A stretch of 64,000 nucleotides of DNA from Bin87 sp965203195 (GTDB lineage: Bacteria > Chloroflexota > Dehalococcoidia > Lucifugimonadales > UBA3495). Where the stretch lies: the NCBI GenBank assembly GCA_965203195.1, contig OZ241860.1, forward strand, positions 1,736,001 through 1,800,000, given 5' to 3'. The notes beneath the pieces are model-generated. The model was not told the origin of the DNA and ran no database searches. It saw only the letters and a list, made by a program, of their open reading frames with translations. Both the position numbers and the translations under genes were made by a program. Numbering within the stretch: position 1 is the first letter of the stretch; each line of letters starts with the position of its first letter. This document shows positions 24,800 through 33,571 of the stretch, one piece after another.

Positions 24800-26211
24800 C
24801 AGGGGCCCTCCGCATAGACGCCGAAGGTGAAGGCGAAAATGCCGAAGTCGTCGGAGTTGGAACGCATCGTCAGAATGGCGCTGGGCAGGTACTGGGGGTT
24901 GTCGATGATGGCGTACATCCGGGGTTCGTCGACGCGCACGTAGGAATAGCCGTTTTCGTCCCACCGGACATCGGCGCCGGCGTTGTCCGCGTTGAGCATT
25001 GCCCCGTCCTGGGTGATGATGACATCGTAGGGGGCGCCGGAATCGGAGGTCAGCACCACATTGACGCTGCGGGCGGCGTAGTTGAGGGCCAGATAGTCTT
25101 CCAGTTCCTCAGTGACGCGGGCGTGCCGGGTGCGTTCCGGTTCGACCGACCATTCGCCGTGGAAGTAGAGGCGGTGAGGCTGTATGTCCTGGGGAACGCT
25201 GACAGCAATGAGCCCGGTGGCGTCGGAGTTGGCGGGGGCAATGGCTTCAAAGTATTCCGGCTGCGCCACATAGGGCGTCCGGCCGGCGCGGGCGGTGAGG
25301 AAGTTGCGATGCCAGCCGGCGTACAGCTCCGGCGTAATGGCGGGGCGGCGCAGCAGGCCGCCGGCGGATTGGAAGGCGGCGTCCCGTTCCTGGTCCTGGG
25401 GCAAGTCCAGGGGGTCGTCGGATAAATCGGCGCCGGCTTCTACCAGGGCGTTGCGGATGCGCTGCTCCGTTTCGCCGTAGGCGCCCTCTCCGAAGTGGCT
25501 GTAAATCTGTTCGCCCCGGCTGCTGAACAGGTACTTGGCGGGCCAGTAGCGGTTGTCGAAGTTGCGCCAGGTCACCATATTGTTGTCCTGCGCCACCGGC
25601 CAGCCGATGTCGTGGGTGGCGATGGCGCTGGCCACATTGTCGTAGTCTTTCTCAAACTCAAATTCCGGGGCGTGAATGCCCAGGATGACCAGGCCGTCGT
25701 CCGCATAGCGCGACCACCATTCCCGCAGGTAGGGCAGGGTGCGGATGCAGTTGACGCAGGTATAAGTCCAGAAGTCCACCAGCACCACCTTGCCCTCGGC
25801 GGTCAGCTGGGAGATGGACAGGGCGGCGTCGGTGTTCAGCCAGGCATCGATGCCCTCCACTTTGGGGATGTTCATATTGACGCGGGCGCGGGCCACGGGC
25901 GTGGCGGTAGCCGGGGGCGCAGTGGGCGGGGGGGCGGAGGTGGCGGTGCCGTTGCTGCCGGCGCCGGCGTCGTCGGTGGCAGTACTGCCGCCGCCGCTTT
26001 CGCCGGCACTGCCGGCATTGGCCGCCGCCGGGGGCGGCATAGTCAAGGCGACGTTGGGCGAGCCGGCGCCGGCGGCCGGGGCGGCGTCAGCCGGCGCGGA
26101 GTCTCCGGGAGGCGCGCCGGCGCCGGGGCCGCAGGCCAGGGCGGCAAGGGCCAGCAGAATTATGCCCCAAAGGGCGACGCCGGTGGTGGCGCGACGAAGT
26201 GTAAAAAGCAT
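24799..26211 (-). CDS. TlpA/DipZ-like redoxin lipoprotein
   Basis: 470 aa. Signal peptide and lipobox LAALAC (Cys about 24), a long Ala/Gly/Ser/Pro linker (25-115), then a thioredoxin fold with LVDFWTYTCVNCIRTLPYL (Cys-Val-Asn-Cys) and ILGIHAPEFEFEKDY, and a C-terminal beta-rich domain (about 300-470) as in DipZ C-terminal regions, but without the membrane CcdA-like part. Acts outside the membrane in thiol redox chemistry. Forms an overlapping gene pair with the Cys-x4-Cys lipoprotein. Start ATG 26211 chosen for the signal peptide. Confidence 0.87.
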   Translation of the reverse strand: MLFTLRRATTGVALWGIILLALAALACGPGAGAPPGDSAPADAAPAAGAGSPNVALTMPPPAAANAGSAGESGGGSTATDDAGAGSNGTATSAPPPTAPPATATPVARARVNMNIPKVEGIDAWLNTDAALSISQLTAEGKVVLVDFWTYTCVNCIRTLPYLREWWSRYADDGLVILGIHAPEFEFEKDYDNVASAIATHDIGWPVAQDNNMVTWRNFDNRYWPAKYLFSSRGEQIYSHFGEGAYGETEQRIRNALVEAGADLSDDPLDLPQDQERDAAFQSAGGLLRRPAITPELYAGWHRNFLTARAGRTPYVAQPEYFEAIAPANSDATGLIAVSVPQDIQPHRLYFHGEWSVEPERTRHARVTEELEDYLALNYAARSVNVVLTSDSGAPYDVIITQDGAMLNADNAGADVRWDENGYSYVRVDEPRMYAIIDNPQYLPSAILTMRSNSDDFGIFAFTFGVYAEGP

Positions 26212-26671
26212 TGCGGTACTCGCTGGCGGCCTGGCGCCGGGGTTGGTGGGCCGGGGTTGATTGATTGACGGGGGTCTGTTGACCTTTGGGGCGGCGCGCT
26301 GCCGGGATACGGGATATTCGTTCCGCCCGCAAGGAGCTACTGCCGCCGGACGGGGCATAATCCGAGGGCTACAATCCGGGGGCTATAATCCGAAATGACC
26401 GGGATGACGGGATGGAAGGTCAACACGCCTTGCCCGTATTACGAAAGGGGGCGGGCATCGGATTGGCAGCAATTCGGATCGGTTACGCGGATTCGGCGGG
26501 CATACGGATTGACGGGATTGACCGGAGCATGGATTTCCGGCGGGCAGCGGGTTTATTGATGGGATGGCGGCCCGGAATGGTCGCATCGCCCCCCGACGCC
26601 CGGCGTTTATGTTACCATACGCGGGCAACAGGCCGGGCAGCCGGCCAGCCCAAGGAAGGAGGATTTTTACG
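26212..26671. other. Gene-free stretch with three -10-like repeats of 14-bp period
   Basis: 460 bp between divergent genes. CATAAT (26356), TACAAT (26370) and TATAAT (26384) follow each other at exactly 14-base intervals in the pattern GGGCTNTAATCCG. Several short direct repeats (CGGATTGACGGGATTGACC) follow near 26505-26523. No reading frame looks coding. It probably holds the promoter for the gene at 26672. Confidence 0.35.
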
Positions 26672-27136
26672 ATGGCAACGATGATTGACGGCGAGTCCTA
26701 TCTGGGGCGGGTGCTGGTGCGCCCCCTGACGAAGTCCGGCGAGGTGACGATGTACCTGTGGCCGCTGCGGTGTCTCAAGGCCAAGTTCGGCGGCCCCACT
26801 TTCGGCGTGGATGTGCAGGGCGTGGAGATCCTCCGCTTCGATCCCCACGGGGCGCGGGGCCACTGGCACAAGGGCGGCTACGACAAGCTGGGCGCGGGCG
26901 GTTCCCATGTGGATTACCCGGATGGGGTGTCGGACAGCGCGGCGCAGCTGGACTGGTCGCTGGGGCAGCTGCGGGAGCAGACGGGGGCGCTGCTGGCGGA
27001 GGCGGGCTACGGCGAAGCGGCGGCGGCGCTGGACGGCGACCTGCTGCGGGCGGCGGCGGATGCGGTGGTTGCGCACCTGGCCAGCGAGGGCGACCTGAAG
27101 CCCGAAGCGGTGGCGAAAGAGCTGATTGCCGCCTGA
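26672..27136 (+). CDS. Conserved-looking hypothetical protein
   Basis: 154 aa, start set by AAGGAAGGAGG 10 bases upstream. Compact alpha/beta protein: ESYLGRVLVRPLTKSGEVTM, WPLRCLKAKFGGPTFGVDV, ILRFDPHGARGHWHKGGYD (His cluster that might bind metal), then helices QLDWSLGQLREQTGALL and a C-terminal AVAKELIAA. No signal peptide or known motif recognised. Stands alone between the redoxin pair and the glutamate cyclase-like gene. Confidence 0.75.
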   Translation: MATMIDGESYLGRVLVRPLTKSGEVTMYLWPLRCLKAKFGGPTFGVDVQGVEILRFDPHGARGHWHKGGYDKLGAGGSHVDYPDGVSDSAAQLDWSLGQLREQTGALLAEAGYGEAAAALDGDLLRAAADAVVAHLASEGDLKPEAVAKELIAA

Positions 27137-27376
27137 CCAGTCAACTTGTATCGGGCCGGTCGTATTGCCCCGGCCCGGTACGGTCCGGCCGGCGCCGGGA
27201 GGCGAAACCACTTACCGCCGGCGGCATTCCGGTTCCCCGGCGGTTGCCGGGGGCGATTGTCCCCGGCAACCGGATGGGCCGGGCCGGCGCCGGCCGGCCC
27301 GCCTTGCTTCCCCGGCGCCGGCCCCGGCGCCGTGATGACGACACCGGACGATGCCCGCCCCGGAGGGATTGCCGCT

Positions 27377-28213
27377 ATGTCCGCTACATTTGCCGCTACC
27401 ACACCGAGCGCACCGACTACAACGACGACGGTTGCGCCGGCGGCGCCGGCCGCTATCCGGCACCGCATCCGCGCCGGCGAATACGCCGGCGTCACTTCGG
27501 GCCTGGCCAACGGGTATGTGCAGGCCAACCTGGCCGTGCTGCCCCGGGAGGTGGCCTTTGATTTTCTGCTGTTCTGCCAGCGCAACCCGCAGCCCTGCCC
27601 GCTGCTGGAAGTTATTGAGGCGGGCGAGGTGGAACCGGCGATTACCGCGCCGGGCGCCGACATTCGCACGGATGTGCCGTCCTACCGGATTTACGAGCAT
27701 GGCGAACTGGCGGGCGAATATCCGTCGGTGGCCGAGGTGTGGCGGGACGACCTGGTGTCGTTCCTGCTGGGTTGCAGCTTCTCGTTTGAAGCGGCGATGC
27801 TGGATGCGGGCATACCGCTGCGGCACCAGGAAGCGGGCAGCAATGTGCCGATGTACATTACCAGCATACCCACGCGTCCGGCGGGTATGTTTTCCGGGCC
27901 GATGGTGGTGAGTATGCGGCCCGTTCCGCAGGCGCAGATTGTGCGGGCGGTGCAGGTGACTTCCCGCTTTCCCGACACGCACGGGGCGCCGGTGCACATT
28001 GGCGACCCGGCGGCCATTGGCATCCGCGATATTGAGGCGCCGGAGTTCGGGGATCCGGTGGTCATCAAGCCGGGCGAAACGCCCGTGTTCTGGGCGTGCG
28101 GGGTTACGCCGCAGGCGGTGGCGCTGAATTGCAAACCGCCGCTGATGATTACGCACTCGCCGGGCAAGATGTTCATTACCGACCGGCGGGATGCTGATTA
28201 CGCCGTTATCTGA
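27377..28213 (+). CDS. D-glutamate cyclase-like / DUF1445 putative hydro-lyase
   Basis: 278 aa from the ATG at 27377 (GGAGG 10 bases upstream). The body matches the DUF1445 family: IRAGEYAGVTSGLANGYVQAN, FDFLLFCQRNPQPCPLLEV, DLVSFLLGCSFSFEAAML, NVPMYITSIPT, and a C-terminal GVTPQAVALNCKPPLMITHSPGKM. The first about 30 residues are a Thr/Ala/Pro extension. The mitochondrial homologue converts D-glutamate to 5-oxo-D-proline; bacterial members are mostly uncharacterised. Cytoplasmic. Confidence 0.88.
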   Translation: MSATFAATTPSAPTTTTTVAPAAPAAIRHRIRAGEYAGVTSGLANGYVQANLAVLPREVAFDFLLFCQRNPQPCPLLEVIEAGEVEPAITAPGADIRTDVPSYRIYEHGELAGEYPSVAEVWRDDLVSFLLGCSFSFEAAMLDAGIPLRHQEAGSNVPMYITSIPTRPAGMFSGPMVVSMRPVPQAQIVRAVQVTSRFPDTHGAPVHIGDPAAIGIRDIEAPEFGDPVVIKPGETPVFWACGVTPQAVALNCKPPLMITHSPGKMFITDRRDADYAVI

Positions 28214-28352
28214 CGGCCGGGCCGATGGCGCCGGATACGGCTTCGGCGGCGCGCCGGGCGCTGCTTGGCGTGGCCGGCGGCAGAGCATAATCGCCCGTCA
28301 GGCCGGGTGGGGCAGGCGCCGGTTGCTGCGGAACAGCATGGGGGCGCGATGG

Positions 28353-29125
28353 CCGGATGCCGGCTTTCGCCGGACTGACGGGTGATTGATTATGCTGTGC
28401 CGCCGGGGCGACGGCACAATGCGCCTGGCGACGGGCCCTAGTGCGCCGACACGCCTTGTTTCACGAGGCGGTTACGGGGCAACAAGGGGGTTCCCGGCGG
28501 GCGGGGACAGCGCGTCAAGCAGGCGGCGGACGGGCGGTTGGGGGTAGGGAGGTTGTCATTGGAAGTCGGCTCCTTTCCGATGGGTGGGCAATTGATGGCT
28601 GGTAAGTGGCAGTTGGCAAATTGATGGCATCGGGGAAGGCTCGGGCGGGCCTTGGGGTTTCCAGGTTGTCGGCGCTACGGCCTGAGAGCGTAACGCGTGA
28701 GTTTCGTCCTAGTTTTCCGTGTCCCGGAGCGGCGGCTTTTTAGGGCCGTCAATTCGGCACGGGGCGGTGGTGACACCCGCTGGCTGGCACAGAACTACAC
28801 GGGCCGTATGAGACACACAGCGACGAAGCAGGACCAGCTGAAATAGGGTTCCGACAAGGGTTAGGCCGTTTCCTGGAGGCCCGTTTGGTTAGCCCGATTG
28901 GTTTCCCCGATGGTGGTACGACGTCGATTTCGGATTGGATTGGGCATAGCTGGTGTCCGTTTTGGCGCCGGGCGCGCGTCCGCGCCGGGGCTGTGGCGGA
29001 TGGCGGTCGGGGCAGCTGTTCCCTGGTCGCCGGGCGGGTTGCCGCATCCGTGTTTGAGGTTAGCAGTACTGATGTTCAGGGCGCAAGGGCGCGGATGTCA
29101 TAAATGGCGGCGAATTTTAAAATCC
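28353..29125. repeat. Copy B of the 774-bp inverted long repeat
   Basis: Reverse complement of 9676-10449. The ends fall at CCGGATGCC (28353) and AATCC (29125), beyond which the two loci have no resemblance. Differences from copy A include small indels that shift all frames. It fills nearly all of the gene-free stretch 28214-29146 and stops 21 bp before the end of the yraN gene. Confidence 0.8.
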
Positions 29126-29146
29126 GGCAAGCCCGGCGCGCTTTGC

Positions 29147-29557
29147 TTATCCCAGGGCAATGTTGAGCAGATGGCGGATGCTGCGGACGCGGCGGCCGGG
29201 GCCAAGCCGGATGGCGACCAGGTCAATGCGCCAGTGGGCGGCGTCGGGTTCCGGGGCGTGGTTGACCAGGTAATCCTGGGCGGTCAGGGCCAGGCGTTCC
29301 AGCTTGGCCGCCGTTATGGATTCCTCCGGGGCGCCGTAGGCGGCGCTGCGCCGGGCGCGCACTTCCACGAACACCCAATCCGGCCCGTCCCGCGCCACCA
29401 GGTCAACCTCGCCCCAGCGGCAGCGATAGTTGCGCGCCACGATGCCGTAGCCTTTGGCGGCCAGATGATCGCGGGCGATGCGTTCCCCAGCGCGTCCCAC
29501 TTCCTGCGGCGATGGCGACGGCGACTGCCCGGCGGCCGGCTCCGCTTCCGTATTCAA
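29147..29557 (-). CDS. YraN family (UPF0102) nuclease-fold protein
   Basis: 136 aa. QEVGRAGERIARDHLAAKGYGIVARNYRC, GEVDLVARDGPDWVFVEVRAR (Asp...Glu-x-Arg of the PD-(D/E)XK-like fold) and KLERLALTAQDYL are diagnostic. Residues 1-18 are a disordered extension. Last gene of the operon running from 33307; 7 bp after rnhB, a pairing common in bacteria. Molecular role uncertain, Holliday-junction-resolvase-like fold. Confidence 0.92.
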   Translation of the reverse strand: MNTEAEPAAGQSPSPSPQEVGRAGERIARDHLAAKGYGIVARNYRCRWGEVDLVARDGPDWVFVEVRARRSAAYGAPEESITAAKLERLALTAQDYLVNHAPEPDAAHWRIDLVAIRLGPGRRVRSIRHLLNIALG

Positions 29558-29564
29558 AGGATCC

Positions 29565-30269
29565 CTACCCGGCGGCTTTGCCGGCGGACGACGGCGCGAC
29601 GGCCGGCGTGGGGTTAGGCGGCCGGGCCGGACGCGCCGGCGCGGGTTCCGTCAAAGGCTCCTGGCGCAGCGGGCGGAAAGAGCGGCGGTGGATGGGGGAC
29701 GGCCCCAGTTCCCGCAGCCGGCGCAGGTGTCCGGCGGTGGCGTAGCCCTTGTGCCGGGCAAACCCGTAGCCCGGATAGCGGCAGTCGGCGGCGGCCATCC
29801 ACTGGTCGCGCGTCACTTTGGCCAGTATGCTGGCGGCGGCAATGGACAGGGATTTGGCGTCGCCGCCGACAATGGTTTGGAAAGGCAGCGGACATTGTTT
29901 GACGGGAACATAGTCCAGCAACAGGGCGTCCGGGGGGGGGCGCAGACGGGCGGCGGCGGCCAGCATTGCCCTGATGACCGCCGGGCCGATGCCGATGCGG
30001 TCAATTTCGGCGGCGGCAACCTGCTGCACGGCGCAAGCCAGGGCGTTGGCGCGGATGAGGGCGGCGGCGGCCTGGCGGCGGGCGGGCGTCAGACGCTTGC
30101 TGTCATCAATGCAGGTCAGCCATGCCTCGGCGCCGGTCAGATCCGGGGGCAGGATGACGGCGGCGGCGGCCACCGGGCCGGCCAGTGGCCCCCGTCCGGC
30201 TTCGTCAATACCGGCAATCAAGAGATGGCCCCCGGCGCGCAATGCCCGTTCCAGCGACAGGTCAGGCAT
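29565..30269 (-). CDS. rnhB: Ribonuclease HII
   Basis: 234 aa. Removes ribonucleotides and RNA from RNA-DNA duplexes. Catalytic carboxylates in LIAGIDEAGRGPLAGPV (Asp, Glu), ALLLDYVPV (Asp) and the second-half GDAKSLSIAAASILAKVTRD (Asp). A Pro/Ala-rich C-terminal tail (about 200-234) exceeds the family core. The start overlaps the mnmA stop by 8 bases. Confidence 0.94.
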   Translation of the reverse strand: MPDLSLERALRAGGHLLIAGIDEAGRGPLAGPVAAAAVILPPDLTGAEAWLTCIDDSKRLTPARRQAAAALIRANALACAVQQVAAAEIDRIGIGPAVIRAMLAAAARLRPPPDALLLDYVPVKQCPLPFQTIVGGDAKSLSIAAASILAKVTRDQWMAAADCRYPGYGFARHKGYATAGHLRRLRELGPSPIHRRSFRPLRQEPLTEPAPARPARPPNPTPAVAPSSAGKAAG

Positions 30270-31470
30270 TGGGATGCGCCGGCGCTGCCGCCGCGGTCAG
30301 CGCCGTTGCCGCAACCGTTAAGGTATTCGTATGGTCGCCGGGGGCGGGCGGCGCATCGCCGGCCGCGGCAATGGGGCCGCCGCCCAGCGCCAGATCGCCC
30401 TGGTAGAACACGGCGGCCTGTCCGGGGGTGATGGCGCGCTGGGGGTCGGCGAAGTTGGCGATGGCACCGTCGCCAACGGGGGTCAGCGTGGCGGGCGCCT
30501 CGCTGAACTTGTAGCGTATTTTGACGGTTACGGGCGTATCCGGCGGCGGCGGCGCGCCGGCGATCCACGATACCGGGGCGGCGTAGAGGGCGTGGCGGTA
30601 CAGGCCGGCCTCGTCGCCCACCACCACGCGCCGGGTGTCGGGTTCCAGCCGGATGACGAATTTCGGGCGGGCGCTGCCGCCGGGCAGACCCAGCCCGCGC
30701 CGCTGCCCGATGGTAAAGTAACGGACGCCGTCGTGCTGGCCCAAGATGTTGCCGGCGTCGTCCACAATGTCGCCGGGCCGGTCGTCGTCCTGCCGGCGCA
30801 GAAACTCGCGGTAGTCGCCGGTGGGGATGAAGCAGATGTCCTGGCTGTCGGGCTTGTCGGCGTTGGGGAAGCCGGCGGCGGCGGCCAGGCGGCGGATTTC
30901 GTCTTTGGGATAATCGCCCGCCGGCATCAGAGTGGCCGCCAGCTGTTCCTGGCGCATACCGAACAGGGCATAGGACTGGTCTTTGGCGGCGTCCCGCCCG
31001 CGGCGCAGAGTCCAGAGGCCGGGGTGGGCGGCGTCCGGCGCGATGCGGGCGTAGTGGCCGGTGGCGACATAAGCGGCGCGCATCATCAGGGCGCGGCGGG
31101 CCAGGAAGGTGAACTTGATTTTGTCGTTGCAGGCGATGCAGGGGTGGGGCGTGCGCCCGTTGTCGTATTCCCGGCGGAAATAGTCAATCACAAAGGCGCG
31201 GAACTCCCGCTGCACGTTGAGGACATAGTGGGGTGCGTCCAGGATGCGGCAGACGGCGCGGGCGTCCTCAACATCGTCCAGGGTGCAGCAGCCCCGGTAG
31301 GCGGCGGGCAGCTCGGTCTGGTCGATGTCGTACAGCTTCATCGTCACGCCGATGACGTCGTAGCCCCGCTGGCGCAGCAGCAGGGCGGCCACGGAGGAGT
31401 CCACGCCGCCGCTCATGGCGACCACGGCGCGGTTGGGGATGGTGTCGTTGTGGGCGGAGGTGGCAGTCAT
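30262..31470 (-). CDS. mnmA: tRNA-specific 2-thiouridylase
   Basis: 402 aa. Thiolates U34 of Lys, Glu and Gln tRNAs. PP-loop VAMSGGVDSSVAALLL, catalytic Cys in TPHPCIACNDKIKF, the second Cys in DSQDICFIPTGDY, and GRTP/GHYARI segments. A C-terminal low-complexity tail (about 370-402) is extra. The ATG 31470 lies 4 bp after the last PaREP1-like gene; GAGGAC in that gene's end may act as ribosome site. Expression is thus tied to the HEPN-like array. Confidence 0.94.
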   Translation of the reverse strand: MTATSAHNDTIPNRAVVAMSGGVDSSVAALLLRQRGYDVIGVTMKLYDIDQTELPAAYRGCCTLDDVEDARAVCRILDAPHYVLNVQREFRAFVIDYFRREYDNGRTPHPCIACNDKIKFTFLARRALMMRAAYVATGHYARIAPDAAHPGLWTLRRGRDAAKDQSYALFGMRQEQLAATLMPAGDYPKDEIRRLAAAAGFPNADKPDSQDICFIPTGDYREFLRRQDDDRPGDIVDDAGNILGQHDGVRYFTIGQRRGLGLPGGSARPKFVIRLEPDTRRVVVGDEAGLYRHALYAAPVSWIAGAPPPPDTPVTVKIRYKFSEAPATLTPVGDGAIANFADPQRAITPGQAAVFYQGDLALGGGPIAAAGDAPPAPGDHTNTLTVAATALTAAAAPAHPNA

Positions 31471-31474
31471 AGGG

Positions 31475-31930
31475 TTAATTGTCCTCGGATGAGGCCCATT
31501 CGTCAAACGGCCGGCCGGCGGTGTACGCCGGCGGCAGTTGCGACCACAGGATTGCCAGCAGGGGACGCAGATCCAGCAGGGCAAACCGGGCGTCGTCGGC
31601 GTCCATATAGACTTCGTAAAAGTTGCCGTGCAGCCGTTCCGCCGCGCCTTTGCCCCGGTAAATAGGCTCGGCTTGCGCCGGCAGTTCCCGGGCCAGGGCG
31701 GTGATGGCCTCCTGGATGGCAACGTGGTCGTAGTGATGCCAACCGCGCAGGGTTGCTACGGCTTTGGTCAGCTGGGCGGCGGCGCCCCAGCCCTTTTCGC
31801 CGGCCTGGCAGATGTCGCCCCGGGACAGCTCCAGGGGCGCCTGCTGCCAGTATACTTTGGCTTGCGCCAGATGCTTGTGGATGCGGGCATCCCGGCGGGC
31901 CGGGGTTTCACGACGAATTCGGGGCGGCAT
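31475..31930 (-). CDS. PaREP1/HEPN-like protein, tandem copy 4
   Basis: 151 aa. N-terminal signature MPPRIRRETPARRDARIHKH, then a HEPN/PaREP1-like helical body with RGDICQAGEKGWGAAAQLTK and GWHHYDH. No HEPN RNase Arg-x4-6-His is evident. Ends EDN rather than PEE. ATG 31930 has GGAGG 10 bases upstream, located in the last codons of copy 3. Such proteins are thought of as nucleic-acid- or partner-binding helical domains; role here unknown. Confidence 0.72.
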   Translation of the reverse strand: MPPRIRRETPARRDARIHKHLAQAKVYWQQAPLELSRGDICQAGEKGWGAAAQLTKAVATLRGWHHYDHVAIQEAITALARELPAQAEPIYRGKGAAERLHGNFYEVYMDADDARFALLDLRPLLAILWSQLPPAYTAGRPFDEWASSEDN

Positions 31931-31935
31931 AACGG

Positions 31936-32385
31936 TTATTCCTCCGGCGCCAGCCACTGCTCAAAGGATCTGCCGGCGGTGTATTCGTAGGATAGCAGGT
32001 TCCAGAGGACGCGCATCAGATAGGCGGCGTCCTCGAGGGCCAGTTCGGCGCCCCTGCGGTCGAGGTGGATTTCGTAAAAATTGCTGTGCAGCGACTCGGC
32101 GGATAAAAGCGCGCGCCGGATAGCCGGTTCAGCGGGGGATTCATCCGCAATCTGCCGGATGACGTCCCTGATTTCCTGGTGCGCGTAATGCGGCCAGCCG
32201 CGCTGGGCGGCCAGGGCCTTGGCGAGTTGGGCGACAGCGCCCCAACCCTTTTCGCCGGCTTGGCACAGGTCGTCCGCGGCAAGATAGGCGGGCCACTGCG
32301 ACCAATAGGCGCGGGCTTTGGGGAGGTGCTTGCGGATGCGGGCATCCCGGCGGGCCGGGGTTTCACGACGTATTCGGGGCGGCAT
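31936..32385 (-). CDS. PaREP1/HEPN-like protein, tandem copy 3 (most divergent)
   Basis: 149 aa. Same N-terminus (MPPRIRRETPARRDARIRKH) and core DLCQAGEKGWGAVAQLAK, but the middle and C-terminal helices differ most from the other copies (IRDVIRQIADESPAEPAIRR, ELALEDAAYLMRVLWNLL). Its final codons CCGGAGGAATAA form the ribosome-binding site of copy 4, whose start is 5 bases on. Confidence 0.72.
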   Translation of the reverse strand: MPPRIRRETPARRDARIRKHLPKARAYWSQWPAYLAADDLCQAGEKGWGAVAQLAKALAAQRGWPHYAHQEIRDVIRQIADESPAEPAIRRALLSAESLHSNFYEIHLDRRGAELALEDAAYLMRVLWNLLSYEYTAGRSFEQWLAPEE

Positions 32386-32390
32386 AACGG

Positions 32391-32843
32391 TTATTCCTCC
32401 GGTTCCAGCCACTGCTCAAAGGATGCGCCGGCGGTGTACTGGTCCGGCAGCAGAGCCCACAGGATTTGGAGGAGAGGGCGGGCTTCCGACAAATCAAACT
32501 GGGCCAGTTCCGGCGTCATATAGACTTCGTAGAAGTTGCCGTGCAAAGCCTCGGCGGCGCGCAGGCCGCGATAAATGAGGGCAGCTTGCGCCGGCGTCTC
32601 CCCGGCGAGGGCGGTGATGATTTCCTGAATCGCGACATGGTCGTAGTGGTGCCAGCCGCGCAGGGTGGCCACGGCTTTGGTCAGCTGGGCCACGGCGCCC
32701 CAGCCCTTTTCGCCGGCCTGGCAGATGTCGCCCCGGGCCAGCTCCGGCGGCGCCTGGAGCCAGTATGCTTTGGCCTGCGCCAGATGCTTGTGGATGCGGG
32801 CGTCCCGGCGGGCCGGCGTTTCACGACGAATTCGGGGCGGCAT
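32391..32843 (-). CDS. PaREP1/HEPN-like protein, tandem copy 2
   Basis: 150 aa, close to copy 1: APPELARGDICQAGEKGWGA, LTKAVATLRGWHHYDHVAI and EALHGNFYEVYM. ATG 32843, with its ribosome site (AAGAGGAG) lying inside the end of copy 1. Ends EPEE, which serves copy 3. Helical, no signal peptide, no catalytic motif recognised. Confidence 0.75.
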   Translation of the reverse strand: MPPRIRRETPARRDARIHKHLAQAKAYWLQAPPELARGDICQAGEKGWGAVAQLTKAVATLRGWHHYDHVAIQEIITALAGETPAQAALIYRGLRAAEALHGNFYEVYMTPELAQFDLSEARPLLQILWALLPDQYTAGASFEQWLEPEE

Positions 32844-32848
32844 TGCGG

Positions 32849-33307
32849 TTACTCCTCTTGTTCCGGTGCCAGCCACTGCTCAAAGGATGCGCCAGCGGTG
32901 TACTGGTTCGGCAGCAGAGTCCACAGGATTTGGAGGAGCGGGCGGGCTTCCGAAAGCGCAAACTCCGCCAGCAGCGGCGTCATATAAACTTCGTAAAAAT
33001 TGCCGTGCAACCGCTCGGCCGCCGCCAGACCGCGCCCGATGTCCGCAACCCGCTCCGGCATTTCGTCAGCGAGGGCAGTGATGATTTCCTGGATCGCGAC
33101 ATGGTCGTAGTGGTGCCAACCGCGCAGGGTGGCCACGGCTTTGGTCAGCTGGGCCACAGCACCCCAGCCCTTTTCGCCGGCCTGGCAGATGTCGCCCCGG
33201 GCCAGCTCCGGCGGCGCCTGGAGCCAGTATGCTTTGGCCTGCGCCAGATGCTTGCGGATGCGGGAATCCTGGCGGGCCGGTGTTTCACGACGAATTCGGG
33301 GCGGCAT
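32849..33307 (-). CDS. PaREP1/HEPN-like protein, tandem copy 1, operon head
   Basis: 152 aa. MPPRIRRETPARQDSRIRKH, then RGDICQAGEKGWGAVAQLTK, RGWHHYDHVAIQEII and a C-terminal ALSEARPLLQILWTLLPNQY. Start ATG 33307 has AAAGGAG 10 bases upstream. First of seven same-strand genes with gaps of 7 bp or less or overlaps (four PaREP1-like, mnmA, rnhB, yraN). A TATACT box lies at 33401-33406. Family assignment is by pattern, not by search. Confidence 0.75.
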   Translation of the reverse strand: MPPRIRRETPARQDSRIRKHLAQAKAYWLQAPPELARGDICQAGEKGWGAVAQLTKAVATLRGWHHYDHVAIQEIITALADEMPERVADIGRGLAAAERLHGNFYEVYMTPLLAEFALSEARPLLQILWTLLPNQYTAGASFEQWLAPEQEE

Positions 33308-33571
33308 TGCGGGGCTGCTCCTTTGCGAGGGCGTTGCCTTTGGGGGCTGTGAGCATCATTACTTTGCGACGGCGGCTTGCGGCAACCAGGGCCGTTGGTT
33401 AGTATAGCATCGGCGGCGCTGCCCATTGCCCGCCTTGCCCGTAGCGCCCGCTGCCGCGCGGCGCCATCTACCCGCCCGTCAGCTGCTACCATTTACCATT
33501 GCCAATAATCCGCATTGCCCGGACAACTCGCATTGCCCGGACGACAATCCCTCGACACGGAGGCAAGCCCA
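33308..33571. other. Divergent intergenic region
   Basis: 264 bp between the PaREP1-like operon and the LLM oxidoreductase. The minus strand shows TATACT at 33401-33406 as a likely -10 for the operon, without a clear -35. Short direct repeats of CGCATTGCCCGGACAA occur at about 33512-33543 before the ribosome site of the plus-strand gene. Confidence 0.35.
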
